A DNA stretch of 64,000 nucleotides. It comes from Glycomyces salinus (GTDB taxonomy: Bacteria; Actinomycetota; Actinomycetes; Mycobacteriales; Micromonosporaceae). The stretch covers positions 100,346-164,345 of the forward strand of contig NZ_JAELXW010000010.1 of the NCBI RefSeq assembly GCF_016428645.1. Reading direction: 5' to 3'. A model generated the notes under the pieces. The model had not been told where the DNA came from. It did no database searches and was given only the letters and a program-made list of their open reading frames with translations. A program made the translations under genes and the position numbers. Positions 19,039-28,686 of the stretch are shown in pieces (positions within the stretch are counted from its first letter, which is position 1; each line of letters begins with the position of its first letter).

Positions 19039-20280
19039 TCAGGCGGCCTCCGCGACGATCTTGGACGGCAGGCCCTCCAGCAGGTGGCCCATGCGGTCGC
19101 GCTTGGTGGTCAGGTAGGCGAGGTTGTCGGGCGTGATGTGGGTCGGCCCGACGACCCGGTCGATGACCTCGAGGCCCTGGCCTTCGATGCCGGAGCGCTT
19201 GTCCGGGTTGTTGGTCAGCAGCCGCATCGACTTGACGCCCAGGTCGGCCAGGATCTGCGCCCCGATCGCCCAGTCGCGGGCATCGGCGGGCAGGCCGAGC
19301 TCCAGGTTGGCGTCGACGGTGTCGCGCCCGGCGTCCTGGAGCTGGTAGGCCTGGAGCTTGTGGACCAGGCCGATGCCGCGTCCCTCGTGGCCGCGCATGT
19401 AGAGCACCACGCCGCGGCCCTCGGCCTCGACCGCGCTCAGGGCTGCCTGGAGCTGCGGACCGCAGTCGCAGCGCAGCGACCCGAAGGCGTCGCCGGTGAG
19501 GCACTCGGAGTGGACCCGGACCAGGACGTCGCTGCCGTCGCCGATGTCGCCCTTGACGATGGCGACGTGCTCGTTGCCGTCGTACACCGAGCGGTAGCCG
19601 ACGGCGGTGAACTCGCCGGCCTCCAGCGGCAGGCGGGCCTCGGCCAGGCGCTTGACGTGGGTCTCGTTGCGCCGCCGCCAGGCGGCCAGCGCGGCGACGG
19701 TGATGAGCTTGAGGTCGTGCTCGTCGGCGAAGGCGCGCAGGTCGGGCAGCCGCATCATGGTGCCGTCGTCGTGCATCATCTCGCTGAGCACGCCGACCGG
19801 CTCCTTGCCGGCGAGGCGGGCGAGGTCCACGGCGGCCTCGGTGTGGCCGGTGCGGACCAGGACGCCGCCGTCCTTGGCGCGCAGCGGGACGACGTGTCCG
19901 GGCCGGGTGAGGTCGTCGGCGGTGGTCTCGGTGCCGGCCAGGACGTTGATGGTGCGGGCCCGGTCGGCGGCCGAGATGCCGGTGGCGATGCCGTGCCTGG
20001 CGTCGACGGTGACGGTGTAGGCGGTGCCGCGCGGGTCCTGGTTCTGCCCGTGCGCCGGGGGCAGTTGGAGCCGGTCGGCCCGCTCGGCGGGCATCGGCAC
20101 GCAGATGTAGCCGCCGGTGTGGCGGATGGTGAAGGCCACCAGTTCAGGGGTGGCGTCCTCGGCGGCGAAGATGAGGTCGCCCTCGTTCTCGCGGCCCTCG
20201 TCGTCGGCGACGATCACGGGCTTGCCCGCCGCGATGTCGGCGATGGCGTCCTCGACGCCGTCCAGTCGGATGTCGCTCAT
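19039..20280 (-). CDS. ribBA: Bifunctional DHBP synthase / GTP cyclohydrolase II
   Basis: A 413-residue fusion that supplies both riboflavin precursors. The N-terminal half (to ~200) is 3,4-dihydroxy-2-butanone 4-phosphate synthase with the acidic loop [12 protein letters not shown] and the [16 protein letters not shown] motif. The C-terminal half is GTP cyclohydrolase II with zinc ligands in [20 protein letters not shown] and [11 protein letters not shown]. The ATG overlaps the ribE stop (ATGA), so translation is coupled. Confidence 0.96.
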   Translation of the reverse strand: MSDIRLDGVEDAIADIAAGKPVIVADDEGRENEGDLIFAAEDATPELVAFTIRHTGGYICVPMPAERADRLQLPPAHGQNQDPRGTAYTVTVDARHGIATGISAADRARTINVLAGTETTADDLTRPGHVVPLRAKDGGVLVRTGHTEAAVDLARLAGKEPVGVLSEMMHDDGTMMRLPDLRAFADEHDLKLITVAALAAWRRRNETHVKRLAEARLPLEAGEFTAVGYRSVYDGNEHVAIVKGDIGDGSDVLVRVHSECLTGDAFGSLRCDCGPQLQAALSAVEAEGRGVVLYMRGHEGRGIGLVHKLQAYQLQDAGRDTVDANLELGLPADARDWAIGAQILADLGVKSMRLLTNNPDKRSGIEGQGLEVIDRVVGPTHITPDNLAYLTTKRDRMGHLLEGLPSKIVAEAA

Positions 20281-20873
20281 CGGGCTTCCCCGTTTCCGTT
20301 CGCGCTCAGGAGCTTTTCGATGTGTTTGGCGGTGACGTCGACCTCGATGTGGACGGGGTCGCCGACCTGCTTGCGGCCCAGGGTGGTCGCTTCGAGGGTG
20401 GCGGGGATGAGGCCGACGGTGAAGTCGTCGCCGTCGATGGCGGTGACGGTGAGGGAGGTGCCGTCGATGGTGATCGATCCCTTTTCGACGACGTACTTGG
20501 CCAGGCCCTCGGGCAGACGGAAGGAGACTTCCTCCCATTCGGCGGCGGGGGTCCGGGCGGTGATCTCGGCGACGCCGTCGACGTGGCCCTGGACGAGGTG
20601 CCCGCCGAGGCGGGTGGTGAGGGTGGCGGCGCGTTCGAGGTTCACCCGGTCGCCGGGCGCGAGGTCGCCGACGGCGGTGCGCCGGTAGGTCTCGGCCATC
20701 ACGTCGGCGGTGAGTACGTCGCCGTCGATCATCACGACGGTCAGGCAGCAGCCGTTGACGCTGATCGAGTCGCCGAGGGCGACATCGGAGGTGACGAGCG
20801 GGCCGCGGACGGACAGGCTCGATTCTCCGGTCTTGACGACCTCGCCGAGCTCCTCGACGATTCCGGTGAACAT
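20277..20873 (-). CDS. ribE: Riboflavin synthase, alpha chain
   Basis: A 198-residue riboflavin synthase that dismutates two lumazine molecules. Two tandem lumazine-binding domains are seen: [12 protein letters not shown]...VNGCCLTV, then [14 protein letters not shown]...[11 protein letters not shown]. The ATG at 20873 lies downstream of the FMN riboswitch and has AGGTAGGGGG upstream. It is the first gene of the ribE-ribBA-ribH operon. Confidence 0.95.
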   Translation of the reverse strand: MFTGIVEELGEVVKTGESSLSVRGPLVTSDVALGDSISVNGCCLTVVMIDGDVLTADVMAETYRRTAVGDLAPGDRVNLERAATLTTRLGGHLVQGHVDGVAEITARTPAAEWEEVSFRLPEGLAKYVVEKGSITIDGTSLTVTAIDGDDFTVGLIPATLEATTLGRKQVGDPVHIEVDVTAKHIEKLLSANGNGEAR

Positions 20874-20969
20874 CGGGTGGTTCCCCCTACCTGCTGCTGT
20901 ATCGGTGCGCACGCAGGCGGGGTGAGAGAATGCACGCGGGGCCGGGCGGTCTCCCGTGGCTCCGCGACG

Positions 20970-21103
20970 CGTCTGCTCCCATCCGGACTCTGACCGTCGG
21001 TCCCGGATTCTCACCGGGTCAACCGTCCGCTGGCTGCGGACGGGTCGCGGACTTGCGGCTCTGGAGCCGCTCACCGCCGGTTCGGAATTTCACCGACCCC
21101 GCT
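20970..21103 (-). promoter_or_regulatory. FMN riboswitch (RFN element)
   Basis: The minus strand carries the RFN consensus blocks in order: GGGGTCGGTGAAATTCCGAA, ACCGGCGGTGAGC, GCAAGTCCGCGAC, TTGACCCGGTGAGAATCCGG and CCGACGGTCAGAGTCCGGAT, then GGGAGCAGAC. It lies about 100 bases before ribE and should lower expression when FMN is high. No T-run terminator follows, so control of translation by hiding the ribE ribosome-binding site is more likely than attenuation. Confidence 0.96.
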
Positions 21104-21172
21104 GACGCGCGATTGCTATCCAGAATTCTGCCACGGCCGCAAGTGAGAGGTCTCTATTCCGTGAGTGTTGTC

Positions 21173-22210
21173 TCACTCGGCGGGCTCGGGCGACCAGAAG
21201 ACCGGGCGTCGGCCGCTCCCGGGCGGCCTGCCTTCGGCGAAGGCCACAAAGGGGCCCGAATGGGATTTCGCGACCGATTTGAGCGCGGTGGCCTCGGCGA
21301 CCGCCTCGTAGGCGTCGGTGAAGCGCCTCCGCGTCGACAGCGCCACGCCGATCGAGAGGGTCGGGAGCCGGGAGCGGGTGACGCGCCGGTCGCGGTCGGC
21401 GTGCTCGATGTAGCCGCGCTCGACGTCGAGCGGGTCGCACAGCTCGCGGACCCGGACGGCGAAGTGGTCGTTGAGGAAGCCGGTGACGGCCTTGGCGTGC
21501 TCGGGGGCGCACAGGATGGTGAAGTCGTCGCCGCCGACGTGGCCCAGGAAGACCGGGGCGGCCCCGGCGTCGCCGGCGGCGGCGTAGACGCATTCGGCCA
21601 GGCCCTTGATGAACTCGTCGCCGCGCACGAAGCCGTAGACGTCGTTGACGGCCTTGAAATGGTCGATGTCGATGTAGCACAGAGCGAACGGGTGGCCGCG
21701 TTTGATCCAGGAGTTGAGTTCGCGCAGGATGCGGTCGTTGCCGGGCATGCCGGTCAGGGGCGACGACTCGCGGACCTCGCGGTGGCGGCGGATGGCCGAG
21801 TCGATGCGGGCCGAGACCTCGGCCGGGTCGAACGGCTTGGCGACGTAGTCGTCGGCCCCGGCCTTGAGCCCGGCGATCTTGTCGGCCGAGGTGGGCCTGG
21901 CGCACAGCAGGATGATCGGCAGGCTCGCGGTGGCGGGGTCGGCCCGCAGCTGCCGGGTCAGGGCGAGTCCGTCGATGAACGGCAGGTCGGCTTCGAGCAG
22001 CACGATCCCGGGGCGGCGGAGCGCGATTCCGGCCAGCGCCTGGTAGCCGTCGCGGGCCAGGGCCGTGTCGAAGCCGTCGGCGCGCAGCCGGGCGGCCAGG
22101 AATTCGGCCATCTCGGGGTCGGAGTCGGCTATGAGGACCAGTTCGGGGGGCGAGTTCGGCCCGCCGCCGGGGCGGTTCCGAGGCGAGGGGGGTGATGAGG
22201 ACGGGGACAT
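21173..22210 (-). CDS. Receiver-GGDEF protein with degenerate receiver and GGDDF site
   Basis: A 345-residue protein with a CheY-like receiver (~23-145) and a GGDEF domain (~150-325). The receiver has lost key residues: the phospho-acceptor position in IVLLEADLP is Glu73, not Asp; the acidic pair is DSD (29-31), and the Thr position is Cys103. Only Lys125 is kept. The cyclase domain keeps IDIDHFKAVND and GDEF (197-200), but the signature is GGDDF (226-230) in place of GG[DE]EF. It may be phosphorylation-independent and either a weak c-di-GMP cyclase or a binding protein. It starts seven bases after rpe and is probably cotranscribed. Confidence 0.88.
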   Translation of the reverse strand: MSPSSSPPSPRNRPGGGPNSPPELVLIADSDPEMAEFLAARLRADGFDTALARDGYQALAGIALRRPGIVLLEADLPFIDGLALTRQLRADPATASLPIILLCARPTSADKIAGLKAGADDYVAKPFDPAEVSARIDSAIRRHREVRESSPLTGMPGNDRILRELNSWIKRGHPFALCYIDIDHFKAVNDVYGFVRGDEFIKGLAECVYAAAGDAGAAPVFLGHVGGDDFTILCAPEHAKAVTGFLNDHFAVRVRELCDPLDVERGYIEHADRDRRVTRSRLPTLSIGVALSTRRRFTDAYEAVAEATALKSVAKSHSGPFVAFAEGRPPGSGRRPVFWSPEPAE

Positions 22211-22217
22211 GCCGCGC

Positions 22218-22904
22218 TCATCGGGCGGCTTCGGCCAGGGCTCGCAGCCTCCGGCAGGCCTCGGCCGGATCGTCGGCGCCGAAGACGGCGGTTCCGGCCA
22301 CGAAGGAGTCGGCTCCGGCCTCGGCTGCGGCGGCGATGGTGTCGTCGGCGATGCCGCCGTCGACTTCGATGCGCAGTTCCAGGTGGCCGCCGCGGGCGTG
22401 GTTGCGGGCGGTGCGGACCTTTTCGAGCATCTCGGGGATGAACGACTGGCCGCCGAATCCGGCCTTGATGGTCATGATCAGGAGCGTGTCGAACTCGGGC
22501 AGGAGGTCCAGGTACTCCTCGACGGGCGTGTCGCGGTCTATGGCGAGCCCGGCCTTGGCTCCGGCGGCCCGCAGCCGCTTGGCCAGGGTGACCGGGTCGG
22601 CGCTGGCCTCGGCGTGGAAGGTGACGTTGTAGGCGCCCAGTTCGGCGTAGCCGACCGCCCACCGCTCGGGGTCCTCGATCATCAGGTGGCAGTCGAGGGG
22701 GACGTCGGTGGCGGCCTTGAGGGACTTCACCACGGGCGGCCCGATGGTCAGGTTGGGGACGAAATGGTTGTCCATGACGTCGACGTGGAGCCAGTCGACG
22801 TCGTCGGCGACTCGGGCCCCGGCCTCGGCCAGCCGGGCGAAGTCGGCCGCCAGCAGGCTCGGAGCGATGACGGTGTCGGGCTGTGCCGCTTCGATCTGTG
22901 CCAC
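22218..22904 (-). CDS. rpe: Ribulose-phosphate 3-epimerase
   Basis: A 228-residue TIM-barrel enzyme interconverting ribulose 5-phosphate and xylulose 5-phosphate in the pentose phosphate pathway. Marks are [30 protein letters not shown] with metal-binding His and Asp, and [23 protein letters not shown] is the phosphate-site loop. I prefer the GTG at 22904, since a TACACT -10-like element ends six bases upstream, fitting a leaderless message; GTG codons at 22910 and 22946 are alternatives. Confidence 0.93.
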   Translation of the reverse strand: MAQIEAAQPDTVIAPSLLAADFARLAEAGARVADDVDWLHVDVMDNHFVPNLTIGPPVVKSLKAATDVPLDCHLMIEDPERWAVGYAELGAYNVTFHAEASADPVTLAKRLRAAGAKAGLAIDRDTPVEEYLDLLPEFDTLLIMTIKAGFGGQSFIPEMLEKVRTARNHARGGHLELRIEVDGGIADDTIAAAAEAGADSFVAGTAVFGADDPAEACRRLRALAEAAR

Positions 22905-22961
22905 ACGCACAGTGTAGGTCGCACCACGGCGACACAGGCCCGACACCGGACGGGAAGTGAA

Positions 22962-24290
22962 CTAAGCGGTGCATTCGACTGCGGGAACGGCGCTTTGGCC
23001 GCTGCCGATGAAGCCGAACGCGTTGCGGGTCTCATTCGATGAGATCGAGCCGTTCCAGCCGACGTCGTCGGCGGTCACGGTCGATCCGCTCTGGGACAGG
23101 TCGACGTTCCAGGAGCTGGAGACCGACTGGCCGGAGGGCCAGTCCCAGGTGAGGGTCCAGCTGTCGATGGACGCGGAACCGGCGGTGATGTGCACGTCGG
23201 CCTGCCAGCCCGAGCCCCAGTCGTTGACCACGACGAGCTCGGCGGTGCAGGCCGCACCCGGGTCGCCGGTGGGGTCGTCGGAGGACGGGTCGTCGGGAAC
23301 GTCGTCGGTCGTGCCGGGGTCGGTCGGGTCGATGTCGCCGGGCCAGTCGGATCCGGCGTTCTGGGCCAGCTCGTAGGCGAGGTCGGGGATGAACTGGCCG
23401 GCCGAGCCGGCGCAGCCGTCGGCCTCGCCGGGCAGTTTGACCCACAGGAGGGCGTCGATGCCGTTCAGGCCGGGGCTGGTGGTCGGGTATTGGCCGATCG
23501 CGCGCCCGGGCGGGTCGCACCACTCGGCGTCGGAGGTCGGGCCGTTGCCGTTGCGGCTGGTGTCGATGACCGCGCCCTTGTCGGAACCGACGATGTTCTG
23601 GATCTGGTGGGCGTAGGAGGTCGACTCCTCGGTGGTGCGGTAGTTCGAGGTGTTCAGCGCGAAGCCGTCGGCGTACTGGATGCCGGCGCCTTGGAGGCGG
23701 CTGGCGGCCTCCCCGGGTTCGAGCCAGTCGGAGTTGCCGATGTCGAGGTAGACGTGTGCCTGGGAGGAGGCGCCCTTGAGCGCCTGGACGGCGTAGATCA
23801 ACGACTGGTCGCGTTCGCTGCCCGCGCACGGGTGCGGGAGGGTGTCCGGTTCGACGATGATGTAGGCCGGGCCGGAGAGCCCGGCGGCGAACTGGTCGAT
23901 CCAGTCGCGGTAGGCGCTATGGCTGGGCGCGCCGCCGCCGGAGTGGCCTCCGCAGTCGCGGTCGGGGATGTTGTAGACGACCATGACGGGCGCGGCCCCG
24001 TCCGCGGCGGCCTGGGAGACGACCGAGGCGACCTGACTCTGGATCTCGCCGGGGTTGTGGACTGCGAACCAGGTTCCGGCGGGGGTCTGGGCGATGCGCT
24101 CGTCGATCAGGGTGGCCCGGGAGTCGCCGGGATTCTCGGCCACCCAGTCGGCCGCTTGAGTGTTCGGGTTGGTCCACAGGGTCTCGCCCTGGGCGGACGC
24201 GTTCGGGGCCAGCAGGAGACCGGCGGTCAGGGCCGCGCCGGCGGCGCCGGCCAGCGCGGCGATCGCGGTGAGTCTGCGTCTTGGCTTCAT
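22962..24290 (-). CDS. Secreted GH6 cellulase with CBM2
   Basis: A 442-residue glycoside hydrolase family 6 endoglucanase. A signal peptide (MKPRRRLTAIAALAGAAG..., cleaved near ASA-QG, residue 33) leads into the GH6 domain. Its VVYNIPDRDCGG and IIVEPDTLPH hold the catalytic Asp residues and LLWVKLPGEADG is the family signature. An Asp/Pro/Thr linker (~325-345) joins a C-terminal CBM2 bounded by cysteines (AACTAEL...VECTA). It hydrolyses cellulose with inversion. Open-tunnel or exo-type action cannot be told here. It stands alone between rsmB and rpe. Confidence 0.93.
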   Translation of the reverse strand: MKPRRRLTAIAALAGAAGAALTAGLLLAPNASAQGETLWTNPNTQAADWVAENPGDSRATLIDERIAQTPAGTWFAVHNPGEIQSQVASVVSQAAADGAAPVMVVYNIPDRDCGGHSGGGAPSHSAYRDWIDQFAAGLSGPAYIIVEPDTLPHPCAGSERDQSLIYAVQALKGASSQAHVYLDIGNSDWLEPGEAASRLQGAGIQYADGFALNTSNYRTTEESTSYAHQIQNIVGSDKGAVIDTSRNGNGPTSDAEWCDPPGRAIGQYPTTSPGLNGIDALLWVKLPGEADGCAGSAGQFIPDLAYELAQNAGSDWPGDIDPTDPGTTDDVPDDPSSDDPTGDPGAACTAELVVVNDWGSGWQADVHITAGSASIDSWTLTWDWPSGQSVSSSWNVDLSQSGSTVTADDVGWNGSISSNETRNAFGFIGSGQSAVPAVECTA

Positions 24291-24345
24291 CGTTACGCTC
24301 CTTCGAGGTCGACTCCACCGGTGAGGGCGGTGAAATTTATGTTCG

Positions 24346-24414
24346 TCGATTTATCGATGGTAGCGGTCCCATGCGATGATGTCGAGAGCAGGGTCGATCA
24401 TTCGTCAGACGAAT
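24346..24414. promoter_or_regulatory. Candidate operators upstream of the GH6 gene
   Basis: Two inverted repeats lie in the AT-rich region before the cellulase start. One is TCGAT-TT-ATCGA at 24346-24357; the other is ATTCGTC-A-GACGAAT at 24400-24414, whose one-base centre makes it a protein site rather than a hairpin. Both are perfect in their arms. No CebR-type palindrome is present. The binding protein is unknown. Confidence 0.4.
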
Positions 24415-24418
24415 AACG

Positions 24419-25744
24419 TCAGGTAGTGCGGCGCAGCAGTGCCAGGAACATCGCGTCGGTGCCGTGCCGGTGGGGCCACAGCTGCGCGAACTCCCCTCGT
24501 TCGGCCTCGGGCACCACCGCGGTGATCGAGGCCGGTTCGACCGATTCGACCTCCGGGCGGCCCAGCGCCGCCGAGACGACCTCGACGGTCTCCTCGACTA
24601 CCGGCGAGCAGGTCACGTACGCGATCACGCCGCCGGGCCGGACCAGTTCGACCGCCGCCGACAGCAGCTCGCGCTGGAGGACGGCGAGGCCGTCGATGTC
24701 GCCGCGGCGCTTGCGCCAGCGGGCCTCGGGGCGCCGCCGCAGCGCGCCCAGTCCCGAGCAGGGAGCGTCGACCAGCACCCGGTCGGCGCTGCCGGGGACG
24801 CCGAAGTCGCGGCCGTCGGCGGTGTGGACGGTGACCGGCAGGCCCTTGGCGGCCTTCGCGACCAGTTCGGCGCGGTGGGCCTGGACCTCGACCGCGTCGA
24901 CGGCCGCGCCGCGCTGGGCGGCCAGGGCGCCGAGCAGCGCGGTCTTGCCGCCGGGGCCGGCGCACAGGTCGACCCAGGTCCGGTCCGGACCGCGCAGCGG
25001 CGCGTCGGCGAGCGCGGCGGCCACGAGCTGGCTGCCTTCGTCCTGGACGCTCGCGCGCCCGGTGGCGACGGCCTTGATGCGACCGGGGTCGCCGCCGTGC
25101 AGGTACACCGCGTACGGCGACCAGCGCCCGGCCTCCCCTCGGGCCTTGGCGGCCAGGTCGTCGCGGTCGATGCGCCCGGGTTTGGCGCACAGGTGGACCG
25201 GTGCGGCGTCGTTGTTCGCCGCCAGGGCCGCCGGAGTCTCGTCGGGGCCGAGGATCGACTCGAACTCCTCGACTATCCACTTCGGGTGGTTGTGGCGCAG
25301 AGCGAGGTCGGCGATGCGGTCGCCGGTGGACAGGCGGTCGATCCAGCTTTCGAGGTCGCGCGCGGCGACCTTGCGCAGCACCGCGTTGGTCAGGCCCGAC
25401 ACGCGCGGGCTGACGGCGGCCTTGACCAGGCCCACGGTGGTCGAGACGGCCGCGTGGGTGGGGATGCGCGTGTAAAGCAGCTGGTAGGCGCCCAGGCAGA
25501 GCGCGTCGACCAGGTCGGCCTGGAGCCGGTCGAGGTCGCGGCCGGAGGCGGCCTCGAGGATCGCCTCCAGGGTGCCGAGGCTGCGGAGGGTGCCGTAGGT
25601 CAGCTCGGTGGCCAGCGCGGAGTCCCGGCCGTCGAGGCCGGTGTTGGCCAGCAGTTTCGGCAGGACGATGTTGGCGTAGGCGTCTTCGGCGGTGACGGCT
25701 CGGATGACGTCGAAGGCGACGTGTCTGGGATTGGGCCGAGTCAT
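24419..25744 (-). CDS. rsmB: 16S rRNA m5C methyltransferase (RsmB)
   Basis: A 441-residue methyltransferase acting on C967 (E. coli numbering) of 16S rRNA. The N-terminal third is the NusB-like RNA-binding domain and the C-terminal part is the SAM domain, with [17 protein letters not shown] (motif I), [20 protein letters not shown] (motif IV Cys) and [15 protein letters not shown] (motif VI catalytic Cys). The ATG overlaps the fmt stop (ATGA), giving a def-def-fmt-rsmB translation-linked group. Confidence 0.93.
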   Translation of the reverse strand: MTRPNPRHVAFDVIRAVTAEDAYANIVLPKLLANTGLDGRDSALATELTYGTLRSLGTLEAILEAASGRDLDRLQADLVDALCLGAYQLLYTRIPTHAAVSTTVGLVKAAVSPRVSGLTNAVLRKVAARDLESWIDRLSTGDRIADLALRHNHPKWIVEEFESILGPDETPAALAANNDAAPVHLCAKPGRIDRDDLAAKARGEAGRWSPYAVYLHGGDPGRIKAVATGRASVQDEGSQLVAAALADAPLRGPDRTWVDLCAGPGGKTALLGALAAQRGAAVDAVEVQAHRAELVAKAAKGLPVTVHTADGRDFGVPGSADRVLVDAPCSGLGALRRRPEARWRKRRGDIDGLAVLQRELLSAAVELVRPGGVIAYVTCSPVVEETVEVVSAALGRPEVESVEPASITAVVPEAERGEFAQLWPHRHGTDAMFLALLRRTT

Positions 25745-26664
25745 TCGAACCGCGCTTCGGCGGTCTGGTGGCCGCGGCCCCAGGCGGCGGCGTCCATGCG
25801 TTTCTTTCCGGCGGGCTGGACCTGGTCGAGGCGGACCGGGTCGGTGGCGGTGCCGACGTGGACGCTGCGTTTGCCGATGGCGACCCGGCCCGGTTCCAGG
25901 TCGGGTCCGTCGGGGTCGACGGCGACCGGGCCGAGACGCAGGCGGGCGCCGTCGAACTCGGTCCACGCCCCCGGTGCGGGGGTGACGGCGCGGATGCGGC
26001 GGTCGACGGCGAAGGCCGGTTCGTTCCAGCGGACGCGGGCGTCCTCGACGGTGATCTTGGAGGCGTGGGAGACCCCGTCCTCGCTCTGCGGGCGCCCTTC
26101 GAGGAGGCCCGCGGCCAGGCCGTCGACGACTTCGACGGTGAGGCGGGCTCCGGCATCGGCGAGGCGTTCGAGGAGGTCGCCGGCGGTGTCGCGGGCGCCG
26201 ATCGGTTCGGTCAGGCTCCCGTAGACCGGGCCGGTGTCGAGGCCCTGCTCGAGCTGGAAGACGCAGGCGCCGGTCATCTCGTCCCCGGCCAGGATCGCGT
26301 GCTGGACGGGCGCGGCGCCCCTCCAGGCCGGCAGCAGTGAGAAGTGCAGGTTGATCCAGCCCAGGCGCGGGATGTCGAGCGCGGCGGGCGGGACGAGCGC
26401 GCCGTAGGCGACCACCGGCACCAGGTCGACGTCGAGTTCGCGCAGGCGGTCAAGGAACTCCGGTTCGCGCGGCTTGGCGGGGGTGAGGACCTCGATGCCG
26501 TGCTCGTCGGCCCAGGCGGCGACGGGCGAGCGGGAAATCCTCCTCCCCCGGCCGGTCGGCGCGTCGGGCCTGGTCAGTACGGCGACCAGTTCGTGGTCGG
26601 AGGCGTGCAGCGCTTCCAGTGTCGGAAGCGCGACCTCCGGTGTTCCGGCGAAGACGATCCTCAT
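25741..26664 (-). CDS. fmt: Methionyl-tRNA formyltransferase
   Basis: A 307-residue enzyme that formylates initiator Met-tRNA using 10-formyl-THF. The [19 protein letters not shown] start is typical; [16 protein letters not shown] holds the catalytic Asn and His and EQGLDTGPV the catalytic Asp. The C-terminal domain with [20 protein letters not shown] binds tRNA. The ATG overlaps the stop of the upstream deformylase gene (ATGA). Pairing with def links addition and removal of the formyl group. Confidence 0.95.
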   Translation of the reverse strand: MRIVFAGTPEVALPTLEALHASDHELVAVLTRPDAPTGRGRRISRSPVAAWADEHGIEVLTPAKPREPEFLDRLRELDVDLVPVVAYGALVPPAALDIPRLGWINLHFSLLPAWRGAAPVQHAILAGDEMTGACVFQLEQGLDTGPVYGSLTEPIGARDTAGDLLERLADAGARLTVEVVDGLAAGLLEGRPQSEDGVSHASKITVEDARVRWNEPAFAVDRRIRAVTPAPGAWTEFDGARLRLGPVAVDPDGPDLEPGRVAIGKRSVHVGTATDPVRLDQVQPAGKKRMDAAAWGRGHQTAEARFE

Positions 26665-27221
26665 TGTTTGAAGAACACACCCCTGCTCTGCTGCTGTTCG
26701 GTGTGGACGCTGGTGCGTCCGGCGGTGTACCAGTCCTGCTTTTCGAGGTCGGCGAGCATCTCGGCGCGTTGAGCGGGGTCGAGCCGGTCGATGTAGAGGC
26801 GGCCGTCGAGGTGGTCGGTCTCGTGCTGGATCATGCGGGCGAAGAAGCCCTCGCCGGGGAGTTCGGTCGGGTTCCCGTGCTGGTCGACGCCGCGGGCGAC
26901 GGCCCTCATGCGCCGGGTGGTCGGGTAGTACATACCGCCGGGCAGGGACAGGCAGCCTTCGAGTTCGCCTTCTTGGAGCTCCTCGTCGGGCAGTTCGACG
27001 ACGGGGTTGACGAGGTGGCCGCGGCGGCCTTCGAGGTCGTAGACGAACAGGCGCAGGCCGACGCCGATCTGGGGTGCGGCGATGGCGGCGCCCTGCTGGT
27101 CGTCGAGGGTCTCGTGCATGTCGGCGATGAGGGCGCGCAGGGCCGAGTCGAACTCGGTGACTTCGGCGCAGCGGGTGCGCAGCACCGGATCGCCGTACAG
27201 GCGCACTGGCTGGATGGACAC
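26661..27221 (-). CDS. def: Peptide deformylase (copy A)
   Basis: A 186-residue Fe2+/Zn2+ enzyme removing the N-formyl group from new proteins. The three motifs are [11 protein letters not shown] (motif 1 with Ala-Ile replacing the usual Gly-Leu), EGCLSLPG (metal Cys) and QHETDHLDG (HExxH). It is overlapped by fmt (ATGA) and starts 17 bases after a second deformylase gene; the two are about half identical by eye, so they form a tandem paralogous pair. Confidence 0.92.
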   Translation of the reverse strand: MSIQPVRLYGDPVLRTRCAEVTEFDSALRALIADMHETLDDQQGAAIAAPQIGVGLRLFVYDLEGRRGHLVNPVVELPDEELQEGELEGCLSLPGGMYYPTTRRMRAVARGVDQHGNPTELPGEGFFARMIQHETDHLDGRLYIDRLDPAQRAEMLADLEKQDWYTAGRTSVHTEQQQSRGVFFKQ

Positions 27222-27238
27222 TGTGGCCTACTTCCGTT

Positions 27239-27790
27239 TCAGGACTTGAAGAACACGCCGCCGGTGTCGTGGGGCGAGACTTTCACCTTGACGTCCTCGT
27301 TGTACCAGTCCTGCGCCTGGATCTCGGCCATGGCAGTCTTACGCCGGTCGGGGTCGAGTCGGTCGATGAAGATGATGCCCTCGAGGTGGTCGGTCTCGTG
27401 CTGGAGGCAGCGGGCCATCAGGCCGGTGCCGACGATCTGGAGGGGGTCGCCGTACTCGTTGAAGCCCTTGGCGATGACGTTCTGGCGGCGGACGGTGTCG
27501 AAGTACAGGCCCGGCAGCGAGAGGCAGCCTTCGGGGCCGTCCTGCTCCTCCTCGTCGGGGAACTCCAGCACGGGGTTGACGATGTGCCCTACGACGTCGT
27601 CGACGTCGAAGGTGAACACCCGCTTGCCGACGCCCAGCTGGGGGGCGGCGAGCCCGGCGCCGCCCTGGTCGCGCATGGTGTCCAGCAGGTCCCCCACGAG
27701 CTTCCGCAGCTCCTTGTCATAGGTGTCGACCTCTTCGGCCGGTGTGCGCAGCACCGGGTCGCCGAAGATGCGGATGGGCTGGATCGTCAC
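27239..27790 (-). CDS. def: Peptide deformylase (copy B)
   Basis: A 183-residue second peptide deformylase with canonical motifs [20 protein letters not shown] and QHETDHLEG. It lies just upstream of copy A and shares its start pattern, [19 protein letters not shown]. Copy B fits the consensus motif 1 better than copy A, so it may be the main activity. Both genes look intact. Confidence 0.92.
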   Translation of the reverse strand: MTIQPIRIFGDPVLRTPAEEVDTYDKELRKLVGDLLDTMRDQGGAGLAAPQLGVGKRVFTFDVDDVVGHIVNPVLEFPDEEEQDGPEGCLSLPGLYFDTVRRQNVIAKGFNEYGDPLQIVGTGLMARCLQHETDHLEGIIFIDRLDPDRRKTAMAEIQAQDWYNEDVKVKVSPHDTGGVFFKS

Positions 27791-27992
27791 TGTGCTGACC
27801 TCTCAAAGCTCGAACTGGCCGTTCACCAGTGTCCCACTCCTCGGCGGCCCCTCGTGACCGGTCGGTGCGGGTTGTGGCGTGCGGCCGCGGCGCGGGCCCG
27901 GCGGCCAGCAGCAGCGCCGCGACGGCGCAGACGACCGCGCACACCACCAGCACGGCCACTGCGACCGGTATCTGAGGCCCCGGCACCGTCAT
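27717..27992 (-). CDS. Possible small single-span membrane protein
   Basis: An ATG at 27992, three bases after the stop of the upstream permease gene, opens a 91-codon frame. Its N-terminus is a clear membrane helix (IPVAVAVLVVCAVVCAVAAL) followed by a basic tail. The first ~50 codons have GC-rich third positions like real genes here; after that the bias is lost and the frame runs 74 bases into def. It may be a small ABC-operon subunit whose end is eroded, or chance. No family is recognised. Confidence 0.35.
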   Translation of the reverse strand: MTVPGPQIPVAVAVLVVCAVVCAVAALLLAAGPAPRPHATTRTDRSRGAAEEWDTGERPVRALRGQHSDDPAHPHLRRPGAAHTGRRGRHL

Positions 27993-27995
27993 CGG

Positions 27996-28685
27996 TCAGC
28001 CCGCCTTCGGCCGGAGCGGGATGGTGCGGAGCGTGAGCGCGTAGGCGGCGATCAGGACCGCTATGAGGGCGGCCGAGCCGCCGGCCCAGGCCGCGAGGGA
28101 CCAGCTGTCGGCGTCGATGGTCAGCTCGAAGAACTCGATGGTGAGCGTGCCGGCGTAGATCGCGCCGGCCGGGAGGATCACGACTCCCAGCACTGCCGCG
28201 GGGTTGCCTCCGTAGCGGGTACCCAGGGCGCCGATGGCGGCCCCGGCGAAGAAGTAGATCGGGGTGACCACGAGGTAGCGCAGCCCGGCGGCGATCGCGC
28301 CGCCCCAGGATTCCTCGGGTGAGCCGATCGCCGTCATCAGCGCGTGTTCGCCGATGAATCCGGCCGTGGCCAGGGCGGCCATCGCGGCGGTCACCAGGAG
28401 CCCGTGGATGGCATAGCCCTTGATGTACTCGCTCCGTGTCACCCCTTGGGACAGGTGGAGGCTCAGGTTGGTGTGCAGCTTCAGACCGGCGGTGACGGCG
28501 ACGAACCACATGAGGATGTTGATCGTCAGCGGCCACCAGCCGCCGGGCTCGGCCTCGGGGAAGCGCAGGTCGGCCAGGATCGTCAGTACGACGAAGGTCG
28601 GGACGACCCAGCGGAGCATGCGGGCGGATGAGGCGAACAGGCGCGCCCCGAGGCGGAGCGGGCGATGGCGCAGCGGTGTTCCCAT
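27996..28685 (-). CDS. ABC-2-like membrane protein (second permease)
   Basis: A 229-residue protein with about six membrane helices and no motif beyond the hydrophobic pattern; GVTRSEYIKGYAIHGLLVTA is a typical coupling segment of YtrC/D-like ABC-2 permeases. It starts one base after the neighbouring permease stop and resembles it in layout (short cytoplasmic start, THxNLSLHLSQGVTR versus NALAQGLTRREFATS). It probably pairs with that protein to form the channel of one exporter. Confidence 0.75.
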   Translation of the reverse strand: MGTPLRHRPLRLGARLFASSARMLRWVVPTFVVLTILADLRFPEAEPGGWWPLTINILMWFVAVTAGLKLHTNLSLHLSQGVTRSEYIKGYAIHGLLVTAAMAALATAGFIGEHALMTAIGSPEESWGGAIAAGLRYLVVTPIYFFAGAAIGALGTRYGGNPAAVLGVVILPAGAIYAGTLTIEFFELTIDADSWSLAAWAGGSAALIAVLIAAYALTLRTIPLRPKAG

Positions 28686-28686
28686 G

